Of a DNA stretch of 64,000 nt, positions 25,885 through 37,251 are shown piece by piece. Made by a program: the position numbers and the translations under genes. Under the pieces are notes generated by a model. That model worked only from the letters and a program-made list of their open reading frames with translations, was not told the origin of the DNA and made no database searches. The number at the start of each line of letters is the position of its first letter. The first letter of the stretch is position 1. The stretch comes from Paenibacillus melissococcoides (GTDB taxonomy: Bacteria > Bacillota > Bacilli > Paenibacillales > Paenibacillaceae). Location: positions 1,451,001 to 1,515,000 of the forward strand of contig CALYLO010000001.1 in the NCBI GenBank assembly GCA_944800085.1, read 5' to 3'.

Positions 25885-25907
25885 GTACTCGTTAGGAGGA
25901 ATGCATT

Positions 25908-27347
25908 GTGTCGTCACATAGCAGCAATGTAAGACCTGAGCCGGATCAAGTGATTAAGGATATCGCCGCTTATGTAGGCCAGACGATTGATAGCGAAGAA
26001 GCGTACCGAACCGCCCGCTACTGCTTAATCGATACGCTCGGCTGCGGCATGCTGGCGCTTCGTTACCCGGAGTGCGCGAAGCTGCTCGGACCGATTGTGC
26101 CGGGAACGGTCGTGCCGAACGGTGCCAAGGTGCCGGGTACTTCCTACCAGTTGGATCCCGTTACAGCCGCATTTAACATCGGTGCCATGATTCGTTGGCT
26201 GGATTACAACGATACGTGGCTGGCTGCGGAATGGGGCCACCCTTCGGACAATCTGGGCGGCATTCTGGCCGTTGCCGATTATGTAAGCCGGAAGAACGTT
26301 GCGGAGGGAAAAGCTCCGCTGTTGATGCGGGACGTATTGACGGGCATGATTCAAGCGCATGAAATTCAAGGCGTGATCGCACTGGAAAACAGCTTCAACC
26401 GCGCAGGACTGGACCATGTCCTGCTCGTCAAAGTGGCTTCGACCGCCGTTGTTACGAAGCTGCTCGGCGGAACCGAGGAGCAGATCATGAATGCGGTGTC
26501 CAACGCATGGATCGACGGACAATCCCTTCGCACGTACCGTCATGCGCCTAATACGGGCTCTCGCAAATCGTGGGCCGCAGGCGATGCGACAAGTCGTGCG
26601 GTGCGTCTGGCCATGATGTCGCTGAAGGGCGAAATGGGCTATCCCTCTGCCTTAACGGCGAAAACCTGGGGCTTCTACGATGTTCTCTTTAAAGGCAACG
26701 AGTTCAAGTTCCAGCGTCCTTACAGATCGTATGTCATGGAGAACGTGCTGTTCAAGATTTCGTTCCCCGCGGAATTCCATGCGCAAACGGCCGTGGAATG
26801 CGCGATTCAGCTGCATCCGGACGTCAAGGATCGGCTGGACGACATCGACCATATTGCGATCACCACGCACGAATCGGCGATCCGCATCATCGATAAAAAA
26901 GGACCGCTGTACAACCCGGCGGACCGCGATCATTGCCTGCAGTACATGACGGCAATCGGGCTTATTTTCGGTGAGCTGACGGCGGATCATTATGAAGATT
27001 CCACGGCAAAAGATCCGCGTATCGATGCCCTGCGGGAGAAGATGACGGTAGTGGAAAATCCGCAATATTCCAAGGATTATCTCGATCCGGAGAAGCGCTC
27101 CATTGCCAATGCCGTTCAAGTGATGTTCAAGGACGGATCCAAGACGGATAACGTGGCCGTTGAATATCCGATCGGCCACCGCCGCAGAAGAGCGGAAGGC
27201 ATCCCGTTGCTGGAAAAGAAATTTAAAAACAATTTGGAGACGCGTTTCCCCGCACAGCAAGTGGCGGACATTCTGGAGCTTTGCGAAAATCAAGAGCGCT
27301 TGGAAGCTACACCCGTACAAGTTTTCGTGGACAAGTTTTTTATCTGA
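25908..27347 (+). CDS. prpD: 2-Methylcitrate dehydratase
   Basis: This 479-residue MmgE/PrpD-family protein starts at GTG 25908 behind TTAGGAGGA. Family blocks include [77 protein letters not shown] and [16 protein letters not shown]. It makes 2-methyl-cis-aconitate. Hydration of that product normally needs PrpD itself or an aconitase. The operon ends at the hairpin at 27353. Gene order differs from Bacillus subtilis mmgD-mmgE-yqiQ. Confidence 0.93.
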   Translation: MSSHSSNVRPEPDQVIKDIAAYVGQTIDSEEAYRTARYCLIDTLGCGMLALRYPECAKLLGPIVPGTVVPNGAKVPGTSYQLDPVTAAFNIGAMIRWLDYNDTWLAAEWGHPSDNLGGILAVADYVSRKNVAEGKAPLLMRDVLTGMIQAHEIQGVIALENSFNRAGLDHVLLVKVASTAVVTKLLGGTEEQIMNAVSNAWIDGQSLRTYRHAPNTGSRKSWAAGDATSRAVRLAMMSLKGEMGYPSALTAKTWGFYDVLFKGNEFKFQRPYRSYVMENVLFKISFPAEFHAQTAVECAIQLHPDVKDRLDDIDHIAITTHESAIRIIDKKGPLYNPADRDHCLQYMTAIGLIFGELTADHYEDSTAKDPRIDALREKMTVVENPQYSKDYLDPEKRSIANAVQVMFKDGSKTDNVAVEYPIGHRRRRAEGIPLLEKKFKNNLETRFPAQQVADILELCENQERLEATPVQVFVDKFFI

Positions 27348-27352
27348 AAAGT

Positions 27353-27390
27353 AAGAACCCACCCTCAGGTTGGCGCCCAGGTGGGTTCTT
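27353..27390. repeat. Terminator-like hairpin repeat, copy 2
   Basis: AAGAACCCACC (27353-27363) pairs with GGTGGGTTCTT (27380-27390). Stem and most of the loop match the core at 22887-22924. It lies between convergent prpD and the YesM-type remnant, so it can serve as a two-way terminator. Confidence 0.7.
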
Positions 27391-27407
27391 ATGAGTTTGA
27401 CGAACTA

Positions 27408-29108
27408 CTAATCCGCAGGAATTCTCAGCGTTACTGTAGTTCCGAACTGAACGGCGCTGTCTATCGTTAAGCCATACTCTGGCCCGTACATGAGCTTTGC
27501 GCGGTCGTTTACGTTTTTGAGGCCATACCCTTTGGACTGCGTTTGCAGCAGCAGGGGAAGCCGCTCCGGCGGAATGCCCGCTCCATTGTCCCGGACTTCG
27601 AACACGATGCAGTCCTGTTCCCGTCTTCCCGTCACGCCAATTTTCCCGCCGCCTTCTTCCCGGTTCTCAATGCCGTGAAGAATGGCATTTTCAATCAGAG
27701 GCTGCAGCATTAAGTTAGGCATGCGGCAGGACAGAATCTCATCCTCGATCTGATATTCCACTTCGAAGCTGTTGCTGTGCATGATGAGCTGAATGCGCAG
27801 GTAGGATTGCACATTGAGAATCTCGTCCGAGACCCGAATCATATTGTCGCCCTTATTCAGGGTGGTCCGATAAAAGGTAGACAGCAGCTGAGCCATCTCG
27901 CTAATCTCCGGGGCCCGAAGCCGAATCGCCCTCCAATTGATAAGAGAGAGGGAGTTGTACAGAAAATGGGGATTGATCTGCGCCTGGAGCGCCTTCATTT
28001 CATACTCTTTGCGCGCGATTTCCTCCACATACACCTTATGAATAAGCGTCTTGGTCTCTTCTACCATATGGCCAAACCCTTTGATTAAGTCTCCGATTTC
28101 ATCTTTCGAGTCGCTTGTGACCGTACCTCAAGCACGCCTTTTCCGACGAGATTCATATTTTGATGCAAATGATCGATGCGGGACATCATTCTTCTGGCAA
28201 AAAAAGTGCCGGCCACGGCAACGGCAATGATACAGGCGATCATAATCAGCACGATGGTCACAATAATGAGCCACGCGGAAGCCGTGATCAGGTTCGTCGG
28301 CTTATATAAATACACATTCCACCCCGAGATCGGAAGGATGCGATTGCAAGACGGTGTATTCCTTCTCGCTCCATAGCAGCTCATGCCCTGCTTGATTGAA
28401 GGCTGGAATCTCGGTATGGCCATCCCGCTTTTCCGAGGAATAGACCGCATCTCCGCCTGCGTCCGTCACGAGAATCTGGGCTCCATTGGCCTGCAGGGAC
28501 TCGAAGGACTGGAACAAGGAAGCATGGTCTACTTCGGTATACAAAATATTATCTTTCGGATTTCTTTGTTTGGTGTTGAAAATACGCCCGACGCTGAACA
28601 TCTTCGTTCCATCGAAAAACCACAGGTTTTCCGTCGTGGTCATCACTTGCGGATACCAGGAAGCATTGGCGGCCTCCGCGATAGGGATGACCGTGCTTCC
28701 ATGCTTCGGCAGATTCGTTCCCGTATAAAGCGTGATTCGTTTGAGATCCGGATTCAAATACTGGGCGGTGTAGAAATTTTGATCAATGACGTTTTTGAGC
28801 TGATCATACATCGTATAAGCGCTGTCATACGTATGATTGGCCGCATTGATGATGGCTTGATTGAAGCTCAAAAAGGTAATGATCTTATTGTATGTATTCA
28901 ATTGATTGTTCACCGCTTGCACGCTTTGCTCCAGATTCGCCTTCAGATCCGCTTCAGCCTGCGCCAACAATAGCGATCGGGTCTCAAAAAAACAAAACCC
29001 TCCCAACACAATGACGGGAATCAAGCTGAGCAGGAGAAAGGCAAGCTTGATTTTGGTTTGGAATTTCATGTCGCGAATGCGTGCTTTCAGCGCCTGCCAT
29101 TTTCTCAT
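27408..29108 (-). pseudogene. YesM-type sensor histidine kinase with two frameshifts
   Basis: Three collinear pieces form one kinase of about 565 residues. They are a signal anchor (IKLAFLLLSLIPVIVLGGF) with an extracellular dCache-like sensor; a second membrane helix with HAMP (LIIVTIVLIMIACIIAVAVA, RIDHLHQNMNLVGKG); and the His_kinase/HATPase part (LQAQINPHFLYNSLSLINW, LMLQPLIENAILHG, GYGLKNVNDRAKLMYG). The frame changes near 28335-28342 and near 28117-28124, each by a small indel. It would normally sense sugars or cell-wall fragments and signal to the adjoining YesN-type regulator. Confidence 0.8.
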
Positions 29109-30624
29109 GCTCTTTCTCCCGCAGCCATGAATTGCCGGTATTTTTCGGGAGTGCGCCCGTAAAAGTCTCTATAGTTTTGGCAAAAATACGACACATCCCG
29201 ATATCCCACGGCGCTCGATATATCGGACACCTTGAGATGTGTGCTCGTTAATAATTCCTTCGCCTTCTGCATGCGCACGTTTTTTATGTATTTGTTCAAC
29301 CCGCAGCCCATATTCTTCTTGAACATGGAGCTGAGGTAATGGGGCGATAAGTAGACTTTGGCAGCGAGCCCATCCAGACTCAGATCGTCAGCATAATGTT
29401 CTTCGATATATTTTGTGATATAGGCAATGTCCTGGTTGCAAGCTGCTTCGGAATCTGTATATTTTTCCTCCAGCCGCAAGACGTACTCATTGATGATTTT
29501 TTGGATATCCCGGATATGTTCGGCTCTATATATTTTCTCGATCCCGTGGTTCAGGTCCAGTTGCGACACATCCGCCATAAGCTGGGTGACGATTTCTTGG
29601 CAGAGATTCGAGAACAGATATTTGACATAGAGCTGCGAAAATTGAACCTGCTTGGCGTATTTCTGATAAAGGATTTCGGTATTCGCCTTCAGGCCGAATA
29701 GATCCCGGTTCTTGATATTCGCCCGAATCTTGTCCAAGATGGCGCTGTCACATTGATCCGTGTCCTCGGAAGCATAAAGGTGATTATCCTGTTCTTCAAA
29801 AATAAAACGGTCCGGCGAGAAGAAGCGGTACTCCATCAACTGCTCCAATTGGTCAAGCCCGGCGGCCAGATCTTCCATAGCCGTCGGTCGCTCGTTCAAG
29901 TCGACATAACAGATCGAATTGAACTTAGTCAGAATGCTCTCGTGAATCCGCTTGCCATGTCACGATAGGACAAGCCCGAGGAACAGTTCGCTTCGGGAAA
30001 GAGCAGCAAGCTCTGATAGCCATTCAAATTGATATAGTCAGCCGGCGTCTCCAACAGGGACAGAACATAGCCTTCGAACTCGGTCCCGGCATGCTCGAAG
30101 AAGTTTTTTTCGAATTCCAACAGCAGCATTCTATCATAAGCCGCTGGCAAATCCAGGGAAGGTCCCTTCAAGGAAGAAGGGGCGCCAACACCGTTGACGA
30201 GAGTGAACAGCACATGTTTTTTGACATAGGCTTTTCTCATTTTCGATGCTTCGTCTTCTTGCTTTTGTTTGGTGATGTCTTGGATGACTTTTTGCATCGT
30301 CTCTTCAAAGGCGTCCACATGGATGGGCTTGAGAAGGTAGTCGGATACGCCAAGGGAGATGGCCGTCTTCGCATATTCAAATTCCGCGAAGCCGCTGAAT
30401 AAAATTACCTTCATCTGCGGTTGAAGCTGCAGTGCCTGCCCGTCCATCAGCGGCATCTTGACATCGGTAAATAATATATCGGCAGACTGGCGGCGCAGAA
30501 ATTCAAGCGCCTTTTTGCCGTTTTCCGCAAACTCCACGTGAAGTGGAAATTGAAGCTCTTCGATAAGAAAAGCGATGCCTTCTCGTTCTTCCTGTTGATC
30601 ATCTGCGATTAAAATGGTTAGCAT
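29105..30624 (-). pseudogene. YesN-type AraC response regulator, frameshifted
   Basis: The N-terminal receiver (ILIADDQQEEREGIAFLIEE, ILFTDVKMPLMDG, SDYLLKPIHV) starts at ATG 30624, six bases after AGAGG. The C-terminal AraC domain (DDLSLDGLAAKVYLSPHYLS, VSDISSAVGYRDVSYFCQNY) ends at 29105. The two frames do not meet, and the break lies at about 29930-29950 after GLSYRDMASGF. Between MDG and LQPQMKVILFSG the receiver also seems to lack several residues. It overlaps the kinase start by four bases, as in intact YesN-YesM pairs. Confidence 0.78.
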
Positions 30625-30804
30625 GTGCATCCTCTTTTCAAGCGTTATCAACATTTATTATAAGCCTTTTCAAAACGAATGAAATAGAAGGAGCGCTCAT
30701 GATAAAACTTCGTAAAAAATTCGCGTAAAGCACAATTAATTCATATATACGGCCGTAAAGACAACGCATTAGAATTAGAGACATGCAAGACATGTTGGAT
30801 ATCC

Positions 30805-32259
30805 ATGTTCAAGCAAGCCGGCGTTTTGAAACTGAATGTCCAAAATGAGATTGCGTTCGAGGCCAATGACGGCACAGACTATCAGCAAAAAGTGTCGATG
30901 GCGATCGTAAGCGGCGCGATTCCGGATATTATGGTCGTTCCGGATCACGAAACATTGGAGCAGCTTTACGAGAACGATCTGATCGAAGACCTTACCTCAG
31001 CCTATGAAAATACAGCCAGTGAGCGCATCAAGGAAATCTATGCTTCCTATGATGGCCGCGTTCTGGACACGGCCAAGTTCGACGGCAAGCTGATGGCGCT
31101 CCCAACCACGGAAATCTCTCACGGTCCGGGCGTCCTGTGGCTGCGCAAGGACTGGATGGACAAATTGGGGCTGCAAGAACCGAAAACCATCGAAGATATT
31201 GAACATATCATCGCCCAGTTCGTAGAAAAAGATCCCGGCGGCAACGGACCTGGAAATACGGTGGGACTGGTTATCGATAATGAACAGCCTGTCGGAATTT
31301 CGGGCGGGCAATATGAAGTGAATAACATATTTGCCTTATACGGAGCCTTCCCGAAGCAGTGGATCGATGACGGCACGGGAAAAGCCGTATACGGTTCCAT
31401 TCAGCCTGAAATGAAGCCCGCCCTGGCCAAAATCGCGGATATGTACAAAAAAGGGCTCATTGATCGCCAATTTGCCGTCCGCACATCGGATGACCGCAAG
31501 GCGCTGCTGACGAGCGGCAAAAGCGGCTCGTTCCTGGACAACTGGTGGGGAAGCTGGACCGTGGCGGACTCGCTCAAGCTGAATCCGGATGCCGAATGGG
31601 TATCTTATGTCGCTCCGCAATCCGAGGACGGTTCGGTCACGATGTTCACCGGCAAACCGACCAGCAGTTATCTGGTGGTCCGCAAAGGGTTCAGCCATCC
31701 GGAAGCCGCCATTAAGATTGCGAGCGTTCAATTCGATTATCAGCGTTATCAAGAGAAGGACGAAGCCGTGCTCAAGGAATTCGAGGATTACAGCGCGCAT
31801 AATGTAGGCGGATCTCCGCTCGCCGTCAACATTGACTATTACGATGCTTTCTACCGCAATGTTGGAATTATGGAAGAGGCGTTGGAGACAGGCGATGCCA
31901 GCAAATTAACGAGCAATCTGGATATTGCGGCTTATAAGTCTTACAAAAAATATTTGGATGATGTGAAAAACGGGAATCCAGTCGATGCCAACGCATGGGC
32001 CGGATATACATCGAGCATTACGACGGCGAAGCTGGTCAACAACTCCAACATCAAAGAAGTCAATCCGATCTTCTTCGGCAGCACACGGTCCATGTCTTTG
32101 AAATGGCCGACCTTAATGAAAATGGAGCTCGAAATGTATCTGAAAATTATTACGGGCGAGCAAACGCCGGATGATTTCGATAAATTCGTGGAGAATTGGA
32201 AGAAAACCGGCGGCGATATCATTACGGATGAAGTGAACGAAGCGATTGCCTCCAATTGA
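30805..32259 (+). pseudogene. Sugar-binding lipoprotein without its N-terminus
   Basis: 484 codons match the mature part of a large extracellular solute-binding protein of the LplA/YtcQ type (IPDIMVVPDHETLEQLYEND, MALPTTEISHGPGVLWLRKD, WWGSWTVADSLKLNPDAEW). The lipoprotein signal peptide, lipobox Cys and first strand are absent. The frame begins after a short non-coding stretch with no Shine-Dalgarno. It could not be exported or anchored as it stands. It lies directly before its two permease genes. Confidence 0.7.
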
Positions 32260-32279
32260 AGCGAAAGAGAGCGTTCTTC

Positions 32280-33170
32280 ATGAAGAATAAAAACGATCAG
32301 ATCGCGTTCCACTCGATGATGGCCGCAGGCATGATCTTTCTCATTATTTTCTCGTTCATTCCGATGTTCGGGATTGTGATGGCTTTTCAAGATTATGTTC
32401 CTGCCAAAGGGATCAGCGGTTCGCGCTGGGTGGGCTTGGATAATTTTACATTCATGCTGCAAATTCCGGACAGCAAGCAGATTTTTATCAATACGATCGT
32501 GATTGCGGTATGGAAGATTATTGTGGGGACCTTCGTTTCGATTACGTTTGCTTTGCTCCTGAATGAGATTCGAGTGAAAATCGCCAAACGGTTCATGCAA
32601 ACGGTCGTGTATTTGCCGAATTTCCTGTCATGGGCCGTACTGGCCACCGTCGTGATGAACATCTTTTCCTATGAAGGTCCGATCAACGCATTTCTGGGAT
32701 GGTTTGGCCTAGACCCGATTTTATTTATGGCGAGCAATGAATGGTTCCGGCCGATGCTGGTGTTGTCCGATGTGTGGAAAGAGTTCGGCTATGGCTCGAT
32801 CATCTATCTGGCCGCCCTGACCTCGATTGATCCGGGACAGTATGAAGCGGCGTCGATCGACGGGGCGAACCGGTTCCAGAAGCTGTGGTATGTCACGCTG
32901 CCCGGCTTGATGCCTACGATTCTGCTGGTCACGACGTTGAACCTGCCGAATGTGTTGAACGCCGGGTTTGACCAAATTTTTAATCTGTATAATCCGTTGG
33001 TATACGAGACCGCCGACATTATTGACACCTATGTGTACCGGGTAGGTCTGGTCGAAAGACAATACAGTCTCGGAACGGCAGTCGGTCTCTTGCGTTCCAT
33101 TGTCGGCATTATCTTAATCTTATCCGCGAATAAACTGACACAGAAGCTGACAGATTATCGCATTTTCTAG
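32280..33170 (+). CDS. Sugar ABC permease, LplB type
   Basis: This 296-residue inner permease has six helices. The first is SMMAAGMIFLIIFSFIPMFG, and TVVYLPNFLSWAVLATVVM follows. The EAA-type coupling loop reads YEAASIDGANRFQKLWYVTL. ATG 32280 follows a GAGAG stretch. It would form a heterodimer with the next gene's product to import an oligosaccharide delivered by the binding protein. Its frame is intact, unlike most of the locus. Confidence 0.85.
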   Translation: MKNKNDQIAFHSMMAAGMIFLIIFSFIPMFGIVMAFQDYVPAKGISGSRWVGLDNFTFMLQIPDSKQIFINTIVIAVWKIIVGTFVSITFALLLNEIRVKIAKRFMQTVVYLPNFLSWAVLATVVMNIFSYEGPINAFLGWFGLDPILFMASNEWFRPMLVLSDVWKEFGYGSIIYLAALTSIDPGQYEAASIDGANRFQKLWYVTLPGLMPTILLVTTLNLPNVLNAGFDQIFNLYNPLVYETADIIDTYVYRVGLVERQYSLGTAVGLLRSIVGIILILSANKLTQKLTDYRIF

Positions 33171-33182
33171 GGGGTGTCTTCC

Positions 33183-34061
33183 ATGATAGCTCAGACGATG
33201 AAAAGCCGCGCCGCCGATGTCATTATCTGGATCTTGTTACTGGCGCTTACGTTGTCTTGCCTGTTTCCGTTACTTAACATGGTAGCTATTTCACTGAGTG
33301 ATAATGCAGCCGCTTCCGCTAATTTGGTGGGCCTGTTCCCGGTGAATTTTACATGGAGCTCCTATGAAAAGCTGCTGTCAGACTCGCAGTTCTGGCGTTC
33401 GTTCCTGATCTCGGTCGAAAGGGTCGTGCTGGGGCTAGGCGTAAATATGGCGCTGATGATCCTGATGGCCTATCCGCTATCCAAAAGCTCGAAGCAATTC
33501 CGCGGACAAAAAGTGTACATGAATATCGTGATTTTCGCGATGCTGTTCTCCGGGGGACTTATTCCGACGTTCATGGTCGTGAAGCAGCTCGGCCTGCTGG
33601 ACTCGATTTGGGCGTTGATTTTGCCGGGGGCGGTGCCCATCGGCAATGTCATCCTGCTCATGAACGCGTTCCGTGCGGTTCCGAAGTCGCTGGAGGAAGC
33701 GGCCAAGATGGATGGAGCGTCGCAGTGGAAAATCTTATTCTCGGTCTATTTGCCGGTCGTCTTGCCTACGCTGGCGACGGTGATGCTGTTTACGATCGTC
33801 GGCCACTGGAATGATTATTTCAGCGCGTTGGTGTATATCAACAAGACTTCGAACTATCCGCTGCAGACTTATATTCAGCAGCTTAGCGTGGAAGTGCAGA
33901 ACATCACGGACCCGGCGAAATTGGCCGAATATGCCAAAATTTCAGACCGGGCGCTAAATTCCGCCAAAATCGTCATATCTACGCTGCCATTGCTTTTGAT
34001 TTATCCGTTCTTGCAGAAGTACTTCGTGTCCGGAATCGTGGTCGGTTCCGTCAAGGAATAA
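33183..34061 (+). CDS. Sugar ABC permease, second subunit
   Basis: This 292-residue MalG/YtcP-type permease has VIIWILLLALTLSCLFPLLN, YMNIVIFAMLFSGGLIPTFM, and the EAA loop SLEEAAKMDGASQWKILFSV. It starts at ATG 33183 with GGGGG eight bases upstream. No ATPase gene is present, which is usual since these systems share an MsmX-type ATPase. It is co-directional with and 12 bases from the first permease. Confidence 0.85.
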   Translation: MIAQTMKSRAADVIIWILLLALTLSCLFPLLNMVAISLSDNAAASANLVGLFPVNFTWSSYEKLLSDSQFWRSFLISVERVVLGLGVNMALMILMAYPLSKSSKQFRGQKVYMNIVIFAMLFSGGLIPTFMVVKQLGLLDSIWALILPGAVPIGNVILLMNAFRAVPKSLEEAAKMDGASQWKILFSVYLPVVLPTLATVMLFTIVGHWNDYFSALVYINKTSNYPLQTYIQQLSVEVQNITDPAKLAEYAKISDRALNSAKIVISTLPLLLIYPFLQKYFVSGIVVGSVKE

Positions 34062-34206
34062 GTCATTAGGATATCCGCAGCAAAATACAATAGGGTGAAA
34101 AGAAGCCGTACGATATAGCAGGTATGCTGCCTCGCCGCAATGTTTCCACAGCGCGGCGAGGTTTCGCATATCGGCGGCCGGCCACACGGTAATCAGGAGG
34201 TTAGCA

Positions 34207-36431
34207 ATGACGAATGCAGGTGCAACATCAATGTTAGATGACATGAAAATGTTTGTATCGAAGGAAGGGAACCGGGCGATTTCCTTTACCAATAAGGAGT
34301 CCGCGTTTTACTTTACGCAATCACACCACACGAATCATCCGGAGCATGCTTATTTTGAAGGCTGGAATATCGCGAAGCGCCGAATCTTTCAGGGCTATCA
34401 TTTATACGAGGGCGGCCGCAGGCTGGAGAATCAGCATTCCCAAGTGTATGTCTATCCTTACAAAATGGTGCGCGAGCATGGCCCTCTCACAGAGGAACTG
34501 TGGATGCTGGATTATCGCAATGTGCTGGAAATCAGCCTTGCCGGCGCGCAGCAGCCGACTATCGGCATGGAGCTTCGAGGAGAGCATGTGAAGCCGATGC
34601 GCCAAGAGGGGCATATCCTTCTCTTGCCGGCGATGACCGAAGGCTGGGTGATCGCGGTAGGCTCCAGGCCGCTGCAGCCATTAACGCTGGAGGGGCACAT
34701 CATCACTGCGGATGCGAAGGAGGAAGGCTTCTGCATCGCTGCCGGCAGAACGGCAGAGGAAGCCGTCGCTCTGCTGCGGGATACGAGAGGAGAGGTCGAC
34801 CGCCTCAAGAAGGAGCGAGTCGAACGCATGGAACGTCTGCTTCTCGAGAATACGTATCTGAAAACTACAGATGATACACTGGAGCTGGCTCTCCGCTGGA
34901 TAAGCATCACGATGGATCAGCTTGTCACGAGACAGCAAGGAGACGGGATCTACGCCGGACTTCCTTGGTTCAATGAATATTGGGGGCGGGATCAGTTTAT
35001 TTCGCTCCCGGGGGCTGTCTTGGTTAGCGGGCAATTTGAGACGGCACGCAACATTCTGCTTTCTTTTGCCGAATTTCAAAATACGGATCAGGATTCCAAA
35101 TTTTACGGCAGAGTGCCGAATATCCTTGCTCCGGAAAATATTGATTATCATACGACGGACGGCACGCCGCGATTTGTGATCCAACTGCAGGATTATGTCA
35201 AATATTCGGGCGATACGGACATCATTACAGAGCTGTATCCGGCCGTCATTCACAGCATACAAGGATCCATCGAGCACTGGATGGACGAGAAGGGCTACCT
35301 GACGCACGCCGACAATGAAACGTGGATGGATGCCCGGGACAGCCAATTGCGCTCCTATTCGCCAAGAGATACGCGGGCCAATGACATTCAGGCGCTATGG
35401 CACAACCAACTGCTGGCCGGAGTGTACTTCGCCGAATATATGAAGGATGAAGCTCATGCGGACAGTGGAAGCAGATTGCCGATCGGTTGAAAATGAATTT
35501 TGAGAAGGATTACCGCGATGCCGGGCATCCTTATTTGGCCGACCGGCTCGATAAAGAAGGCAAGCCGGAGTTCTCCCTGCGTCCGAATCAGCTCTTTGCC
35601 TTCGACATGATTGATGATCGGGAGTTTGCTTGTCAGGCCATCCGCACGGCTTGGGAAGAGCTGGTATATCCTTGGGGAGTCGCTTCTCTGGACCGGCGCC
35701 ATCCGCTGTTCCATCCGTTCCACTTGACACCTCATTATCACAAGGATGCCGCTTATCACAACGGCGCCGTATGGCTCTGGCTGAACGGCATCGCGATGCA
35801 GCGCATGATTGAGGCGGGAGAGGAAGAGACAGCCTATCGGCTGTTCAAGAACATGAACGGGATGGCGCTGAACAAGGGAGTCGTCGGCGGACTGTGCGAA
35901 AATATGGATGCTTACCCTCATGAAGGCAAGAGCTGGGCGAAGCTGACGGGGGCGTATCTGCAAGCCTGGTCCAATGCCGAGCATTTGCGGGTATGGTACC
36001 AATACTTTTTGGGAGTACGGCCGGATCTGATTCGGCATACCTTAGTCCTCGCTCCGCGAATGCCGGAGGAGATTCCGGATCTGAATTATGAGATCAACGT
36101 GGGCAAGGGCCGCATTGCCGCAGAGTACCGCAATGAAGGGGCCAGGGTATACCGCTATCAGTTCCAGGACCTCTCCTTGCGAGCAAGGATTGATATTTCG
36201 CCTTTTGAGCCGCTGGAGATAGAGGTGCGACCTGGTTCGGAGCTAAGGATAACGCAGGCCGACGGGACGCTGACCGTAACCTTGCTCGATCCTAACCATG
36301 ACATCATCCAGGCGATGGAAGCCTCCGTCTTGCCAGCGCGCGCAGAGCAGCGGGCAAAACACCGCCGCATCCTGAAGGATGTCCGCTTCGCCGAGCCGAT
36401 GGATATACAGAACCACCCGGTGATGAGATAG
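34207..36431 (+). pseudogene. Debranching-type glycosidase, one frameshift
   Basis: ATG 34207 follows CAGGAGG. The first frame has an N-terminal beta domain (YFEGWNIAKRRIFQGYHLYE) and an alpha/alpha toroid (GLPWFNEYWGRDQFISLPGA, DNETWMDARDSQLRSYSP), as in glycogen-debranching/amylo-1,6-glucosidase (GDE_C-like) enzymes. The frame breaks at about 35460. It resumes as WKQIADRLKMNFEKDYRDAG, then LYPWG-type VYPWGVASLDRRHPLFHP, and ends at 36431. Restored length is about 740 residues. It probably trimmed the sugar imported by the adjoining permeases. Confidence 0.75.
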
Positions 36432-36461
36432 CGTTGCCTCAATAACATAGCGAGCATGAAT

Positions 36462-36496
36462 AAAGATCCCTGCTATCAAAAAAAGGAGGGATCTTT
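36462..36496 (+). promoter_or_regulatory. Hairpin holding the SD of a 23-codon frame
   Basis: AAAGATCCCT (36462-36471) pairs with AGGGATCTTT (36487-36496). The AAGGAGGG Shine-Dalgarno for ATG 36500 lies partly in the 3' arm, so folding would reduce initiation. It may also be a terminator for the upstream gene, though there is no T-run. Confidence 0.4.
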
Positions 36497-36499
36497 ATA

Positions 36500-36571
36500 A
36501 TGGAAAGAAAACAGCTATGTTCGCAAATACAAGCGATGTTGATGTTATGGGCAATTTCAGTAATTCCTTAG
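36500..36571 (+). CDS. 23-residue reading frame with strong SD
   Basis: MERKQLCSQIQAMLMLWAIS then VIP. The frame is short, half hydrophobic, and has AAGGAGGG ten bases upstream. It ends 14 bases before the lipoprotein remnant, so it could be a leader peptide, a small membrane peptide, or chance. Confidence 0.3.
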   Translation: MERKQLCSQIQAMLMLWAISVIP

Positions 36572-36584
36572 AAAGGGTGGGGCA

Positions 36585-36936
36585 ATGAAGAACTTAATAG
36601 TATTAGCCGGCCTTATATTTATTGTTGGATGCTCCGGTGTTAGAGGAGATCATCTTCAAAGACCGCCTGCTTATCCTTCCGAACAAGCGGAGAAGAACGG
36701 TGATATTGTGGTTGCGCTCTCCGGAATGAAAAATACGGATAAAATGGAGGAATTCCTGGCTAAACTCAGCAACAGGGAGAGCGCCGCGTTGCGGGATTGC
36801 GATGTATACGGTTGAAGGGGATGCCATTCTTTATGACGTAAATACAGAAATCAAATCCGAAAGCACCGGTGAAAAGAACACTGCTGGCGTTGTGCTGGCG
36901 GGGCTTCTTTTTTTTGTTGAAATCAAACATATACGG
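36585..36936 (+). pseudogene. DUF4362-like lipoprotein, frameshifted
   Basis: The frame starts MKNLIVLAGLIFIVGCSGVR, a lipoprotein signal with lipobox IVGC. It continues GDIVVALSGMKNTDKMEEFL and breaks near 36785. The matching continuation, RCGIAMYTVEGDAILYDVN, is in another frame. YTVEGDxIxxDxx is the DUF4362 signature. The product would stop at 36815 after 76 residues. Confidence 0.55.
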
Positions 36937-36937
36937 T

Positions 36938-36967
36938 AAAAGCCCCGGGACTATTCCGAGGCTTTTT
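36938..36967 (+). terminator. Intrinsic terminator
   Basis: AAAAGCC-CCGG and CCGA-GGCTTTTTT form an 8-10 bp stem with a T-tail, downstream of the lipoprotein remnant. Confidence 0.65.
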
Positions 36968-37026
36968 TCTTACGGGTATACACGGGGTGGAGCGTAGTTC
37001 GACGGGTGCTCCACAAAAATGAGTAA

Positions 37027-37134
37027 TTACCAAAAATGTCTTTCACAACAATGTTTTTTCCGTTTTTTGCACACGATCAATACTTTCTGCCCTTCTTTAA
37101 GAACAACCGTGATTGCTTTACGATGACGTCTCAT
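37027..37134 (-). CDS. 35-residue basic Cys-containing small protein
   Basis: ATG 37134 on the reverse strand is preceded by AAGGGGGTGG, a strong Shine-Dalgarno. The product starts MRRHRKAITVVLKEGQKVLI and ends VCKKRKKHCCERHFW. It is strongly basic with three Cys. I recognise no family. The good ribosome-binding site is the main argument that it is real. Confidence 0.45.
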   Translation of the reverse strand: MRRHRKAITVVLKEGQKVLIVCKKRKKHCCERHFW

Positions 37135-37251
37135 TCAAGCCACCCCCTTTTCTAAAATACAATATGAGAAAGTGCTTCAAATGATTGGACCAGTATCACG
37201 ACCAGTTAATAAGGGCATACCTATTTTGGTTCTTTGCCTCCTTATCAGGTG

